NCBI GenBank assembly: GCA_011390935.1 | Contig: JAABRL010000030.1 | Location: 1-48,902 of the forward strand | DNA: 48,902 nt | Direction of reading: 5' to 3' | Origin: Gemmatimonas sp. | Lineage (GTDB): Bacteria > Gemmatimonadota > Gemmatimonadetes > Gemmatimonadales > Gemmatimonadaceae | In this document: positions 42,514-48,902 of the stretch, piece after piece | Layout: every line of letters begins with the position of its first letter | How positions within the stretch are numbered: position 1 is the stretch's first letter | Translations under genes and position numbers: made by a program | The notes under the pieces: generated by a model | What the model saw: only the letters and a program-made list of their open reading frames with translations | What the model was told of the DNA's origin: nothing | Databases searched by the model: none

Positions 42514-43200
42514 ATGCGCCCTGCTATTGCCGCTCTGCGAGCCCGCCTCGATGCCATCGCGCCGCCCGCGCAGCCCACGGGGCCGGCCTGGTCCAGCGGC
42601 TTGCCGGCGCTCGACACCGCGCTCGGGGGCGGGATCGCGCGCGATGGCATCACCGAACTGGTGGGGGGGCGGGCCGCAGGGCGCACCACGCTGGCGCGGC
42701 GGCTGGCAGCGCAGGTGCTGCAGGCGGGCCACTGGGTGGCCATCATCGATGCCACGCGCACGCTCGCCCCGCAGGATTGGGCCGGGTTGGGCGCCCGTCT
42801 CGTGGTCATCCGTCCGCACGAGGGGAGTCGTGCGGCCTGGTGCGCCGATCGTCTGCTGCGCAGCGGCGTGTTCGCGCTGGTGGTGCTCGATGGCGTGCCC
42901 GTGCTGCCGCGTCCGGTCAGTGTGCGTCTGGCCCAGCTCGCGCGTGATCGCGAGACCGCGCTGCTCGTGCTGGGCGCGCCGGGCTCGCCGCCGGTGGTCA
43001 CGGGCAGCGGCAGCGTGCGCTTGCACGTGACCGCCGTGCCATCGGCTGCGATCACGGTCGAGAAGGGCGGACCGCCGGTCCGGGTTGCCATGCCGCGGGT
43101 GCTGGCCATTCGGCCGCGCCTGTCCATCCGTCCGTCCGGTGCAGATCGGCGCGGCGCGGCGGCGACGACGTCCGCCCGGACATCGCGCCGTCGCGGGTGA
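42514..43200 (+). CDS. RecA-superfamily protein, ImuA-like, with altered Walker A
   Basis: 228 aa. The N-terminal region resembles ImuA/RecA folds: SGLPALDTALGGGIARDGITELVGG, then the P-loop position GGRAAGRTTLARRLA, where Arg replaces the usual lysine of GKT. A Walker B-like strand follows (FALVVLDGVPVL). The basic C-terminal tail (from about 190) is rich in Arg. ImuA works with ImuB and DnaE2 in mutagenic translesion repair, but neither is adjacent here. ATP hydrolysis is doubtful given the Arg; the role is inferred only from fold resemblance. Confidence 0.65.
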   Translation: MRPAIAALRARLDAIAPPAQPTGPAWSSGLPALDTALGGGIARDGITELVGGRAAGRTTLARRLAAQVLQAGHWVAIIDATRTLAPQDWAGLGARLVVIRPHEGSRAAWCADRLLRSGVFALVVLDGVPVLPRPVSVRLAQLARDRETALLVLGAPGSPPVVTGSGSVRLHVTAVPSAAITVEKGGPPVRVAMPRVLAIRPRLSIRPSGADRRGAAATTSARTSRRRG

Positions 43201-43276
43201 ACGTCGCACGCCACGTGACCAACATGGTGCGCACCGCCGCTTGCATCGCGCGTGTCGGTGGTGGAGTTTGCGCCCC

Positions 43277-44572
43277 GTGACCACCACCTCGCCTCCGACG
43301 CCCTCGCTGTTCGCCCGCCTGCTCGCGCGCTACGCCGCCGTCGAGCCGCACGAGGCCCCCGCGGTGATGGCCGCGTTCACGCTCTTCTTCTGCGTGCTGG
43401 GTGGCTACTTCGCGGTGCGCCCCATTCGGGAAACGATTGGTACGGCCCTCGGCGGCGAGCGTGTGGCCGATCTGTGGATTCTCACATCGATCGGCGCAGT
43501 GATCATCGTACCGCTGTACGGTTGGCTCGTGGGCCAGGTGCGTCGATCCATTCTGCTGCCGGCCATCTATGCGTTGGTGGCGGCGGCCTTCGCCACATAC
43601 GGCGTGCTCTTTCGTGCACGCCCCGACGATGCGCTGCTCAGCGAGTCGTTCTATGTGGGACTGAGCGTGCTCAACCTGCTGCTGGTGTCGGTGTTCTGGA
43701 GCTTTCTGCTCGAGATGTTCACCAGCACGCAGGCCAAACGGCTCTTCGGCGTAATTGCCACCGGTGGCACACTCGGCGCGCTCGTGGGTCCGATCATCAC
43801 CGACCTCACCGTGCAGCGTGTCGGCACGAGCGGCGTGCTGTTCATCGGCGCGGCGATGTTCACCGGCGCGATCGTGAGCCAGCGCGTGCTCATTCGCATC
43901 TGGAAGGCCCCCGGCGGTGTTGGTGAGACGAACGACCGGGCCATTGGCGGCAATCCGTTCGCCGGCATCGGCATCGTGCTGCGTTCGCCGTTTCTGCTCA
44001 TGATCGCGGCGTTCGTGGTGCTGCTCTCCACCACCAACACGCTGCTGTACTTCAAGCAGCTCGACATCGTGGCCAACACCTTCGCCGACAGCGCCACCCG
44101 CACGCAGGTGTTCGCACGCATCGACTACGTGGTGCAGACGCTCACGGTGTTCTCGCAGTTCTTCCTCACCGGCCGCATTGCCGCGCGGCTGGGCGTGACG
44201 GCGCTGCTCGTCACGCTGCCGCTGGTGATCATGGGCGGCTTTCTGGTGCTGGCGGTGAATGGCACGTTCGCCGTGCTGGCCACCGTGCTCGTGGTGCGCC
44301 GCTGGGGCGAATACGCGTTCATTCGTCCGGGGCGCGAGATGCTTTTCAGCACGCTCGACACCGAAGCGAAGTACAAGGGGAAGAACCTCATCGACGTGCC
44401 CGTATATCGCGGCGCGGACATGCTGGTGGCGCAGCTGCAGAACGCGCTGCGCGCCGGTGGGCTCACGGGCACGGGCGTGGCGCTCATCGGCGCCGGTGCC
44501 GCGCTGGTGTGGGCGGGGGTGGGCACGTGGCTGGGGCGGCGATATGAGGCAGCGACCCGGCAGTCACGCTGA
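43277..44572 (+). CDS. ATP/ADP-translocase-like membrane carrier (NTP/NDP exchange family, MFS-like)
   Basis: 431 aa from GTG 43277, with about twelve helices. Family marks include LGGYFAVRPIRETIG in helix 1, VFWSFLLEMFTSTQAKRLFGVIATGGTLGALVGP around helices 4-5, and YAFIRPGREMLFSTL late in the protein. The family was first known from nucleotide importers of intracellular bacteria and plastids, but shorter homologues of unknown substrate occur in free-living bacteria. Nothing else suggests an intracellular lifestyle. The transported substrate is unknown. A 6-base hairpin (44574-44588) follows the stop. Confidence 0.78.
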   Translation: MTTTSPPTPSLFARLLARYAAVEPHEAPAVMAAFTLFFCVLGGYFAVRPIRETIGTALGGERVADLWILTSIGAVIIVPLYGWLVGQVRRSILLPAIYALVAAAFATYGVLFRARPDDALLSESFYVGLSVLNLLLVSVFWSFLLEMFTSTQAKRLFGVIATGGTLGALVGPIITDLTVQRVGTSGVLFIGAAMFTGAIVSQRVLIRIWKAPGGVGETNDRAIGGNPFAGIGIVLRSPFLLMIAAFVVLLSTTNTLLYFKQLDIVANTFADSATRTQVFARIDYVVQTLTVFSQFFLTGRIAARLGVTALLVTLPLVIMGGFLVLAVNGTFAVLATVLVVRRWGEYAFIRPGREMLFSTLDTEAKYKGKNLIDVPVYRGADMLVAQLQNALRAGGLTGTGVALIGAGAALVWAGVGTWLGRRYEAATRQSR

Positions 44573-44656
44573 CACCCGCGGTGCGGGTACCGTGGCACGT
44601 ATGACACCCGCGCCGCACGCGACGCTGCACACCGGCGCCCCGCCAGCGCGCTGCAC

Positions 44657-45571
44657 CTACGGCAGCAGCACGCCGTCGATCACGTGCATGATGCCGTTCG
44701 ACCCGCGCAGATCCGACCGCGAGACCTGCACCGAGTTGCTCGGCCCCACCAACCGCACCGTGCTCCCGTCGCGCTCCACCATGAGGGTCACACCGGCAAG
44801 TGTCGTGAGCTGCTGACCGTCGGTGAGCTCACCGGCGAGCGTGCGCGTGAGCTGCACATGCTGCAGGAGGATCGGCGTGAGGGAGGCCGAATCCGTGGGC
44901 AGGGGCGTCTCGAGTGCGTCGAACGCCGCGTTGCTCGGCGCGAACACCGTGTAGCCCGCACCGGCCGCATCACCACGCAGCGTCTCGCGCACGTTGGCCG
45001 CATCCAGCGCGGCCAGGAGATCGCTCAGCGCCGGCGTGAGCTCGGCGAGCGTCACCAGATCCAGTGTTTCGGTGAGCACGCCGGACATCAGATGCACAGT
45101 CCCGTTCGACGCTTCGATGTCGGCGGTGCTGAGCAGCACCCCATCCACGCGCACCGTGGAGCCCTCCACACTCACACGCAGCGTGTCTCCGCTGAGCGTC
45201 ACGAGCCGCTGCCCATCGCTGAGATCGGAGGCGCGAAAGGTACCCGGTACCACATGGTACTCCAGCAGTGCGGTGAGCGTCGCACGATTCTCGGCCGTCA
45301 GCAACGCATCCAGCGTACCTGTCGGCAGGTTGCCAAATGCCTCGTTCACCGGCGCAAACACGGTGAATGGTCCGCCACCATCGAGCGCGTCGGCAAGGTC
45401 GGCCGTACCAAGCGCCGCATTGAGCGTGCTCAGCTGCTGCGTCTCGCTGGCCAGTTCGCTGATGGTCGGGCCTGCGGCCGGCGAGACAGGATCATCATTG
45501 TTGCACGCGGCGAGCACCGCAACAGTGGAAAGCAGCGCAAGGCCGCGACGCGCAAACGTGAACGATCGCAT
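44657..45571 (-). CDS. Lipoprotein with two fasciclin (FAS1) domains
   Basis: 304 aa. A lipobox (TVAVLAAC, Cys23) is followed by two FAS1 domains, about 36-168 and 172-304. Each has the FAS1 box pair, e.g. PFTVFAPVNEAFGNLP and YTVFAPSNAAFDAL (H1) and SNGTVHLMSGVL and SNGIMHVIDGVLLP (H2). FAS1 proteins mediate surface adhesion or matrix binding. GAGGA ends 10 bases before the ATG, a good ribosome-binding site. The gene seems monocistronic. Confidence 0.93.
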   Translation of the reverse strand: MRSFTFARRGLALLSTVAVLAACNNDDPVSPAAGPTISELASETQQLSTLNAALGTADLADALDGGGPFTVFAPVNEAFGNLPTGTLDALLTAENRATLTALLEYHVVPGTFRASDLSDGQRLVTLSGDTLRVSVEGSTVRVDGVLLSTADIEASNGTVHLMSGVLTETLDLVTLAELTPALSDLLAALDAANVRETLRGDAAGAGYTVFAPSNAAFDALETPLPTDSASLTPILLQHVQLTRTLAGELTDGQQLTTLAGVTLMVERDGSTVRLVGPSNSVQVSRSDLRGSNGIMHVIDGVLLP

Positions 45572-45745
45572 GTTAGTGAAATCCTCGGTGCTGTGAGTAG
45601 TTGCACGTCACGCGAAGAACCACCAGTGACGCGCACGCATCGTCAGAGCCCGACGGCACACCGAGTGTTCCGACCTCGTGATGTGCCTCACACGCACCTT
45701 CTTGCACACACGATCACGACAACGGCGAACCGCGATCCCGTTGCA

Positions 45746-46498
45746 TCAGCGACGCTGCACCGTATAGCCGTGCTCGGTCACATCGAAGGTGAGGACGCCA
45801 TCCGGAAGTGGAATCGTTGCGGCGCCGCTGCGGTCGAGCAACAGCGGCGTTGGCAGCTGCTGCAGATCCGGCGAAAACCACTGCCATGCATCAGCAGCCG
45901 GCAGCTGCGTGCCGAAGTGGATCGGATTGCGCAGCTGCCACGCGCTCAGGTACTGCAGATAATCCAGCTCCTGCATCCACCGCGAGAACTCGCTCTGCGC
46001 ATCAGGTTGGCGCGCATGCGACTGCGCCATGTCCACGATCGCGGAATCGGCACGCATGAGCACCACCGTGGGTCTGATCGACACCAGATGGAACTGATAC
46101 GGTGCCACACGCACCGGATACACGCCCGCCGGCACGCCGGCCGCGTTGCCCTCGTAGAACTCGGCGTCCTCCCCCGACACCGGCCACGTGGTGAACTCGG
46201 GTGACCGCGCGAGGAAGTCGACTGCCGTGGCCACGGTCTGGTGGAGCGGTTCGGTGCGCCAACGGCCGGTCCCCCATTCACGACGGGCCGTCAGGCCGTT
46301 GTTGAACGTGTACTCGCGTCTGGCACGCAACACGGCTCGCACGTTGGCCCCCGCCCACGGCAGGTCGCGCTCCTCCTCGATGTGGGTGCCGCCCAGCAGG
46401 TTGATCGCACCTGCCTGTATCTGACCGGCGGAGAGCAAGACCACGGCACCCACGACGAGCGCCGCCAACCCGATCCCCACGATGCCTGTCGTATTCAT
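45746..46498 (-). CDS. Membrane-anchored protein of unknown function
   Basis: 250 aa from ATG 46498. One N-terminal helix (about 3-27, TGIVGIGLAALVVGAVVLLSAG) leads to an extracytoplasmic domain with no family I recognise. Notable stretches are SPEFTTWPVSGEDAEFYEG, the aromatic FSRWMQELDYLQYLSAWQL, and a C-terminus rich in strands. The divergent GntR-ABC operon begins 111 bases away. Whether the two are related is unknown. Confidence 0.65.
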   Translation of the reverse strand: MNTTGIVGIGLAALVVGAVVLLSAGQIQAGAINLLGGTHIEEERDLPWAGANVRAVLRARREYTFNNGLTARREWGTGRWRTEPLHQTVATAVDFLARSPEFTTWPVSGEDAEFYEGNAAGVPAGVYPVRVAPYQFHLVSIRPTVVLMRADSAIVDMAQSHARQPDAQSEFSRWMQELDYLQYLSAWQLRNPIHFGTQLPAADAWQWFSPDLQQLPTPLLLDRSGAATIPLPDGVLTFDVTEHGYTVQRR

Positions 46499-46573
46499 GT
46501 GCGAATGCCCCGGGTGCACCTGCGAAGACCAGCCGCGGTCCCGTATACGCTACCGCCGCGCTCAACTTCGAGC

Positions 46574-46602
46574 TTGACATCAGGTGTACTAGCACACATA
46601 GT
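46574..46602 (+). promoter_or_regulatory. gntR promoter (-35/-10), leaderless
   Basis: The -35 TTGACA (46574-46579) is a perfect consensus; after exactly 17 bases comes CATAGT (46597-46602) as -10, and 6 bases later the GTG start (46609). This arrangement is the same as at mntH and implies a leaderless mRNA. A perfect inverted repeat overlaps the spacer and -10. Confidence 0.6.
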
Positions 46603-46606
46603 ACAC
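46584..46606 (+). promoter_or_regulatory. Candidate GntR/YtrA operator (inverted repeat)
   Basis: GTGTACTA, a 7-base spacer, then TAGTACAC: perfect 8-base arms with the layout expected for YtrA-type GntR repressors. It lies over the promoter of the regulator's own operon, implying autoregulation. Confidence 0.65.
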
Positions 46607-46608
46607 TC

Positions 46609-47016
46609 GTGCTCCCGTTCTCCGTCTCCCTCACCTCCGGCGACTCGCCGTTCCGCCAGATCGTCTTCGCCGCCACGCGCGCCGTGGTGTCGGGCGAGAT
46701 GCCGGCGGGCGAGCCGTTTCCATCGGTCCGCGAGCTCAGCCAGGCGCTCAAGATCAACCCCAACACGGCCCACAAGGTGGTCGCCGAGCTGGTGCGGGTG
46801 GGGCTGCTGGAGGTGCTGCCGGGGGTGGGCACGGTGGTCTCCGCCTCCTGGCGCGCCAGCGACGAGGAGCGCCACGCGCTGCTCGACACCGAGATCGAGC
46901 GCCTGGTCGTGGAGGCTCGCCGCCTCGGCCTCCCCCGCGAGGCCGTCACCGGCGCCGTGGAGCGCTGGTGGGCCACGCTCTTCGGCCCGGCCGATCCCTC
47001 GGAGCCCCACGCATGA
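46609..47016 (+). CDS. GntR-family transcriptional regulator, YtrA subfamily
   Basis: 135 aa. The N-terminal winged helix-turn-helix (about 15-80) shows PFRQIVFAATRAVVSGEMPAGE, PSVRELSQALKINPNTAHKV and LPGVGTVVS. The short C-terminal part has two helices, as in YtrA, and no ligand-binding domain. GTG 46609 is used as start since the promoter ends 6 bases earlier. Its stop overlaps the ABC ATPase start as ATGA. It likely represses the ABC operon, as YtrA does for antibiotic-responsive transporters elsewhere; the inducer is unknown. Confidence 0.88.
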   Translation: MLPFSVSLTSGDSPFRQIVFAATRAVVSGEMPAGEPFPSVRELSQALKINPNTAHKVVAELVRVGLLEVLPGVGTVVSASWRASDEERHALLDTEIERLVVEARRLGLPREAVTGAVERWWATLFGPADPSEPHA

Positions 47017-47987
47017 CCGATTCCCCTGCCCCGGAGGCCCTCCGCATGTCGAGTGCATCACCGCGCGCCGCCGTCGAGGTGGCTGGCGTCACCCACCGCT
47101 ATGGCCGCACCGACGCGCTGCACGACGTGTCGCTCACCGTGCCCAGCGGATCGGTGTTCGCGCTGCTCGGCCCCAACGGCGCCGGCAAGTCCACGCTGCT
47201 GCAGTGCGCGGTTGGCCTGCTCGCCCCCACGGCCGGCAGCATTCGCGTGCTTGGCACGCCGGTGGAGCAGCTCACGGCCGCACATCGCACGCGTATCGGG
47301 TACGTGGCCGAGTCGCAGCAACTACCGAGCGGGCTCACGTTGGCGGAGCTGGAGCGCTGGCTCGCCCCGCTGTACCCCACGTGGGATCACGCGCTGGCCA
47401 ATGCGCTGCGCACCCGCTTCGACCTCGATCCGTCACGCCGCCTGCGCACGTTCTCGCGCGGTCAGCACATGCAGGCCGCGCTGCTGTGTGCGCTCGCACC
47501 GCGCCCCGATGTGCTCTTCATGGACGAACCCTTTGCCGGCCTCGATGTGGCCGTGAAGGACGACCTCGTGCGCGGCGTGCTGGAGCTGTCGGGCAACGAA
47601 GGCTGGACCGTGGTGATCGCCTCGCACGATCTCACGGAGCTCGAGCTGCTGGTGGATCACGTGGCGTTCCTCAAGCATGGTGCGTTGCAGTTCAGTGAAC
47701 CCATGGAGGTGCTGCGCTCGCGCTTTCAGTGGCTCGAAGTGCACACGGGCACGCGTGACGTGCGTCTGCCCTCGCCGTTGCCGGCCGCGTGGGTGCGCGC
47801 CGAGGTGGCGGGGCAGCGGGTGCGGGCGCTGGTGCGCGTGAGCAATGAGAGCGAACTGCGTGGTGCCGTGCAGGCGATGTATCCGGACGCCACCCGTGTG
47901 GCGTTCGAGGAGGCGTCGCTTACGGATGTGTTCATCGGGCTCGCGCGTGAGGGGCGTGGAGACGCGCTGGCGTCGAGGGCCGACTAA
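47013..47987 (+). CDS. ABC transporter ATP-binding protein (YtrB/CcmA-like exporter ATPase)
   Basis: 324 aa. Walker A is GPNGAGKST, the signature is the variant FSRGQHMQAALL instead of LSGGQ, Walker B is VLFMDEPFAGLD, and the H-loop is in VIASHDLTELE. A C-terminal extension of about 90 residues follows the ATPase core, as in exporters of the drug/peptide type. Its stop overlaps the permease start as TAATG. It is encoded with a YtrA-type regulator, a pairing typical of cell-envelope stress exporters. Confidence 0.9.
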   Translation: MTDSPAPEALRMSSASPRAAVEVAGVTHRYGRTDALHDVSLTVPSGSVFALLGPNGAGKSTLLQCAVGLLAPTAGSIRVLGTPVEQLTAAHRTRIGYVAESQQLPSGLTLAELERWLAPLYPTWDHALANALRTRFDLDPSRRLRTFSRGQHMQAALLCALAPRPDVLFMDEPFAGLDVAVKDDLVRGVLELSGNEGWTVVIASHDLTELELLVDHVAFLKHGALQFSEPMEVLRSRFQWLEVHTGTRDVRLPSPLPAAWVRAEVAGQRVRALVRVSNESELRGAVQAMYPDATRVAFEEASLTDVFIGLAREGRGDALASRAD

Positions 47988-48902
47988 TGTCGTGGCCCCG
48001 ACAGCTCTGGCATGTGCTGGCGAAGGACCTGCGGGCCCAGCGCTGGTGGCTGCTGCTGTATGTGGGGCTGCTGGTGGTGGGGACGGCGCCGGTGTGGCGC
48101 CCAACGGGACCTGATTACGCCGGCGCCACCCTCCTGGGCCTGATCAGCCTTGCAACCGTTGTCGCCGCATTGCTCACCTGTTACGGCGCATTCCGGGCCG
48201 ATGCGCCGCTGGACACACATGCGTACTGGGTGGCGCTGCCGCTGTCGCGCTCGGCCGTGTTCGGCGCCAAGCTCGCGTTCATCGCTGTCGTTGGCATCAT
48301 CCTGCCGCTCATCGTGCATGTGCCGGCGTGGCTCGCGCTCGACCTTCCGCCGAGCCGAATCCCCGCGGCATGGTGGGAGTCCGGTCGCGCGATGCCGGAG
48401 GCGCTGTTCGCGCTGGCATTCCTCGTTGCGGGTGTGCAGACGGGGCGCGCGACGGTCCTGCTCTTCGTTGCCGGCGGCGCGATTGGGACGCCGGTGATCG
48501 TGAAGCTCCTGGCGATGGTCCCTCCGTCTGTACCTTCGCTGCCGTTCATACTGCTCGTCCCGACGGTCGGACTTGTCGGGCTTCGTCGCCTGACCGCGGC
48601 ATACCACCGGCGCGACAACGCGTTGCGGGCGCGCACCTCGCTGATCGTCATGGGACTGCTCACGCTCATCGCCCCGCAGATTCTGTTGTGGTCGACGACA
48701 CGACAGACCGAAACGCTCGATGCGGTGCTGCCCGGGAGCACGCTCGCGTTTGATCGCGTCTCACCGGATCGTTGGAGGCTGCCCGCAGACTCGCCGTTCT
48801 CTCTTCGCGTCATCGTGTCGCCTCGGCCAGCGCGCTCGCAGGTCACGACCATGCGAGTTTGTGACAACTCGCTTGAGCATTTCAGGTCACTGAGCACATC
48901 GT
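47987..48902 (+). CDS. ABC transporter permease, partial (runs past window end)
   Basis: Open from ATG 47987 to the last base; 305 codons are visible with no stop. The first residues read MSWPRQLWHVLAKDLRAQRW, followed by a helix LLLYVGLLVVGTAPVW, then further membrane segments (GLISLATVVAALLTC, FIAVVGIILPLIVHV, ALFALAFLVAGVQTG, PFILLVPTVGLVGL, LIVMGLLTLIAPQILLW). The pattern is that of ABC-2 type permeases. The last visible part (after about residue 240) is a soluble stretch. It is third in the gntR-ATPase-permease operon. Confidence 0.85.
   Translation, partial: MSWPRQLWHVLAKDLRAQRWWLLLYVGLLVVGTAPVWRPTGPDYAGATLLGLISLATVVAALLTCYGAFRADAPLDTHAYWVALPLSRSAVFGAKLAFIAVVGIILPLIVHVPAWLALDLPPSRIPAAWWESGRAMPEALFALAFLVAGVQTGRATVLLFVAGGAIGTPVIVKLLAMVPPSVPSLPFILLVPTVGLVGLRRLTAAYHRRDNALRARTSLIVMGLLTLIAPQILLWSTTRQTETLDAVLPGSTLAFDRVSPDRWRLPADSPFSLRVIVSPRPARSQVTTMRVCDNSLEHFRSLSTS

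Noticed and set aside
44574..44588. ACCCGC/GCGGGT hairpin after the translocase-like gene as a terminator
   Set aside because: Six base pairs with no T-run; weak evidence.

Overview
The window is GC-rich bacterial chromosome, densely packed on both strands. Its largest gene-free stretches are 8584-8809, 71-285, 45572-45745 and 24558-24702, all under 300 bases. Gene content and style fit a Gemmatimonas-like member of the Gemmatimonadota: an ECF sigma/anti-sigma pair with DUF4097 proteins, many lipoproteins, AttH-type ABC genes, class II photolyase, and many ATGA/GTGA gene overlaps. That assignment is inference. No insertion sequence, prophage, CRISPR array, rRNA or replication origin was seen.

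Left part (1-12255): a partial tRNA-Ala(CGC) on the minus strand; a class II photolyase, a threonine dehydratase and RNase Z on the plus strand; a minus-strand operon (8583 to 3848) of a 3-hydroxyisobutyrate-dehydrogenase-like enzyme, a SufS-like PLP enzyme, an ATPase-receiver regulator and a lipoprotein reading in frame into an acyl-CoA thioesterase; then MgtE, an EamA exporter and a UDP-glucuronate 4-epimerase.

Middle (12237-30960): SURF1 and glycogen branching enzyme; a four-gene ABC operon whose last gene joins an FtsX-type membrane anchor to a CrtC/AttH lipocalin-like domain; a manganese operon mntH-usp-mntR with a palindromic operator lying on its promoter; gamma-glutamyltransferase; a secreted beta-propeller protein; a GCS2-type ligase fused to CBS domains; Nudix, rhodanese and LD-carboxypeptidase; a glycosyltransferase.

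Right part (31017-48902): a large N6-adenine methyltransferase followed, with an 8-base overlap, by a SNF2 helicase. This is a possible two-gene DNA-modification or defence module and the best candidate for an undescribed system here. Then come a HAD phosphatase, a YdjM-like membrane hydrolase, an ECF sigma/anti-sigma operon with two DUF4097 surface proteins, a pterin dehydratase, a RecA/ImuA-like protein, an ATP/ADP-translocase-like carrier, a two-domain fasciclin lipoprotein, an unknown membrane-anchored protein, and a GntR(YtrA)-ABC-permease operon that runs off the end.

A pattern shared across the window is a -10-like hexamer placed 5-7 bases before the start codon of several genes (rnz, mntH, gntR, imuA-like, HAD). 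This suggests leaderless mRNAs are common here; mntH and gntR also have a -35 at 17-bp spacing and a palindrome over the promoter, so both look like operator-controlled leaderless units.
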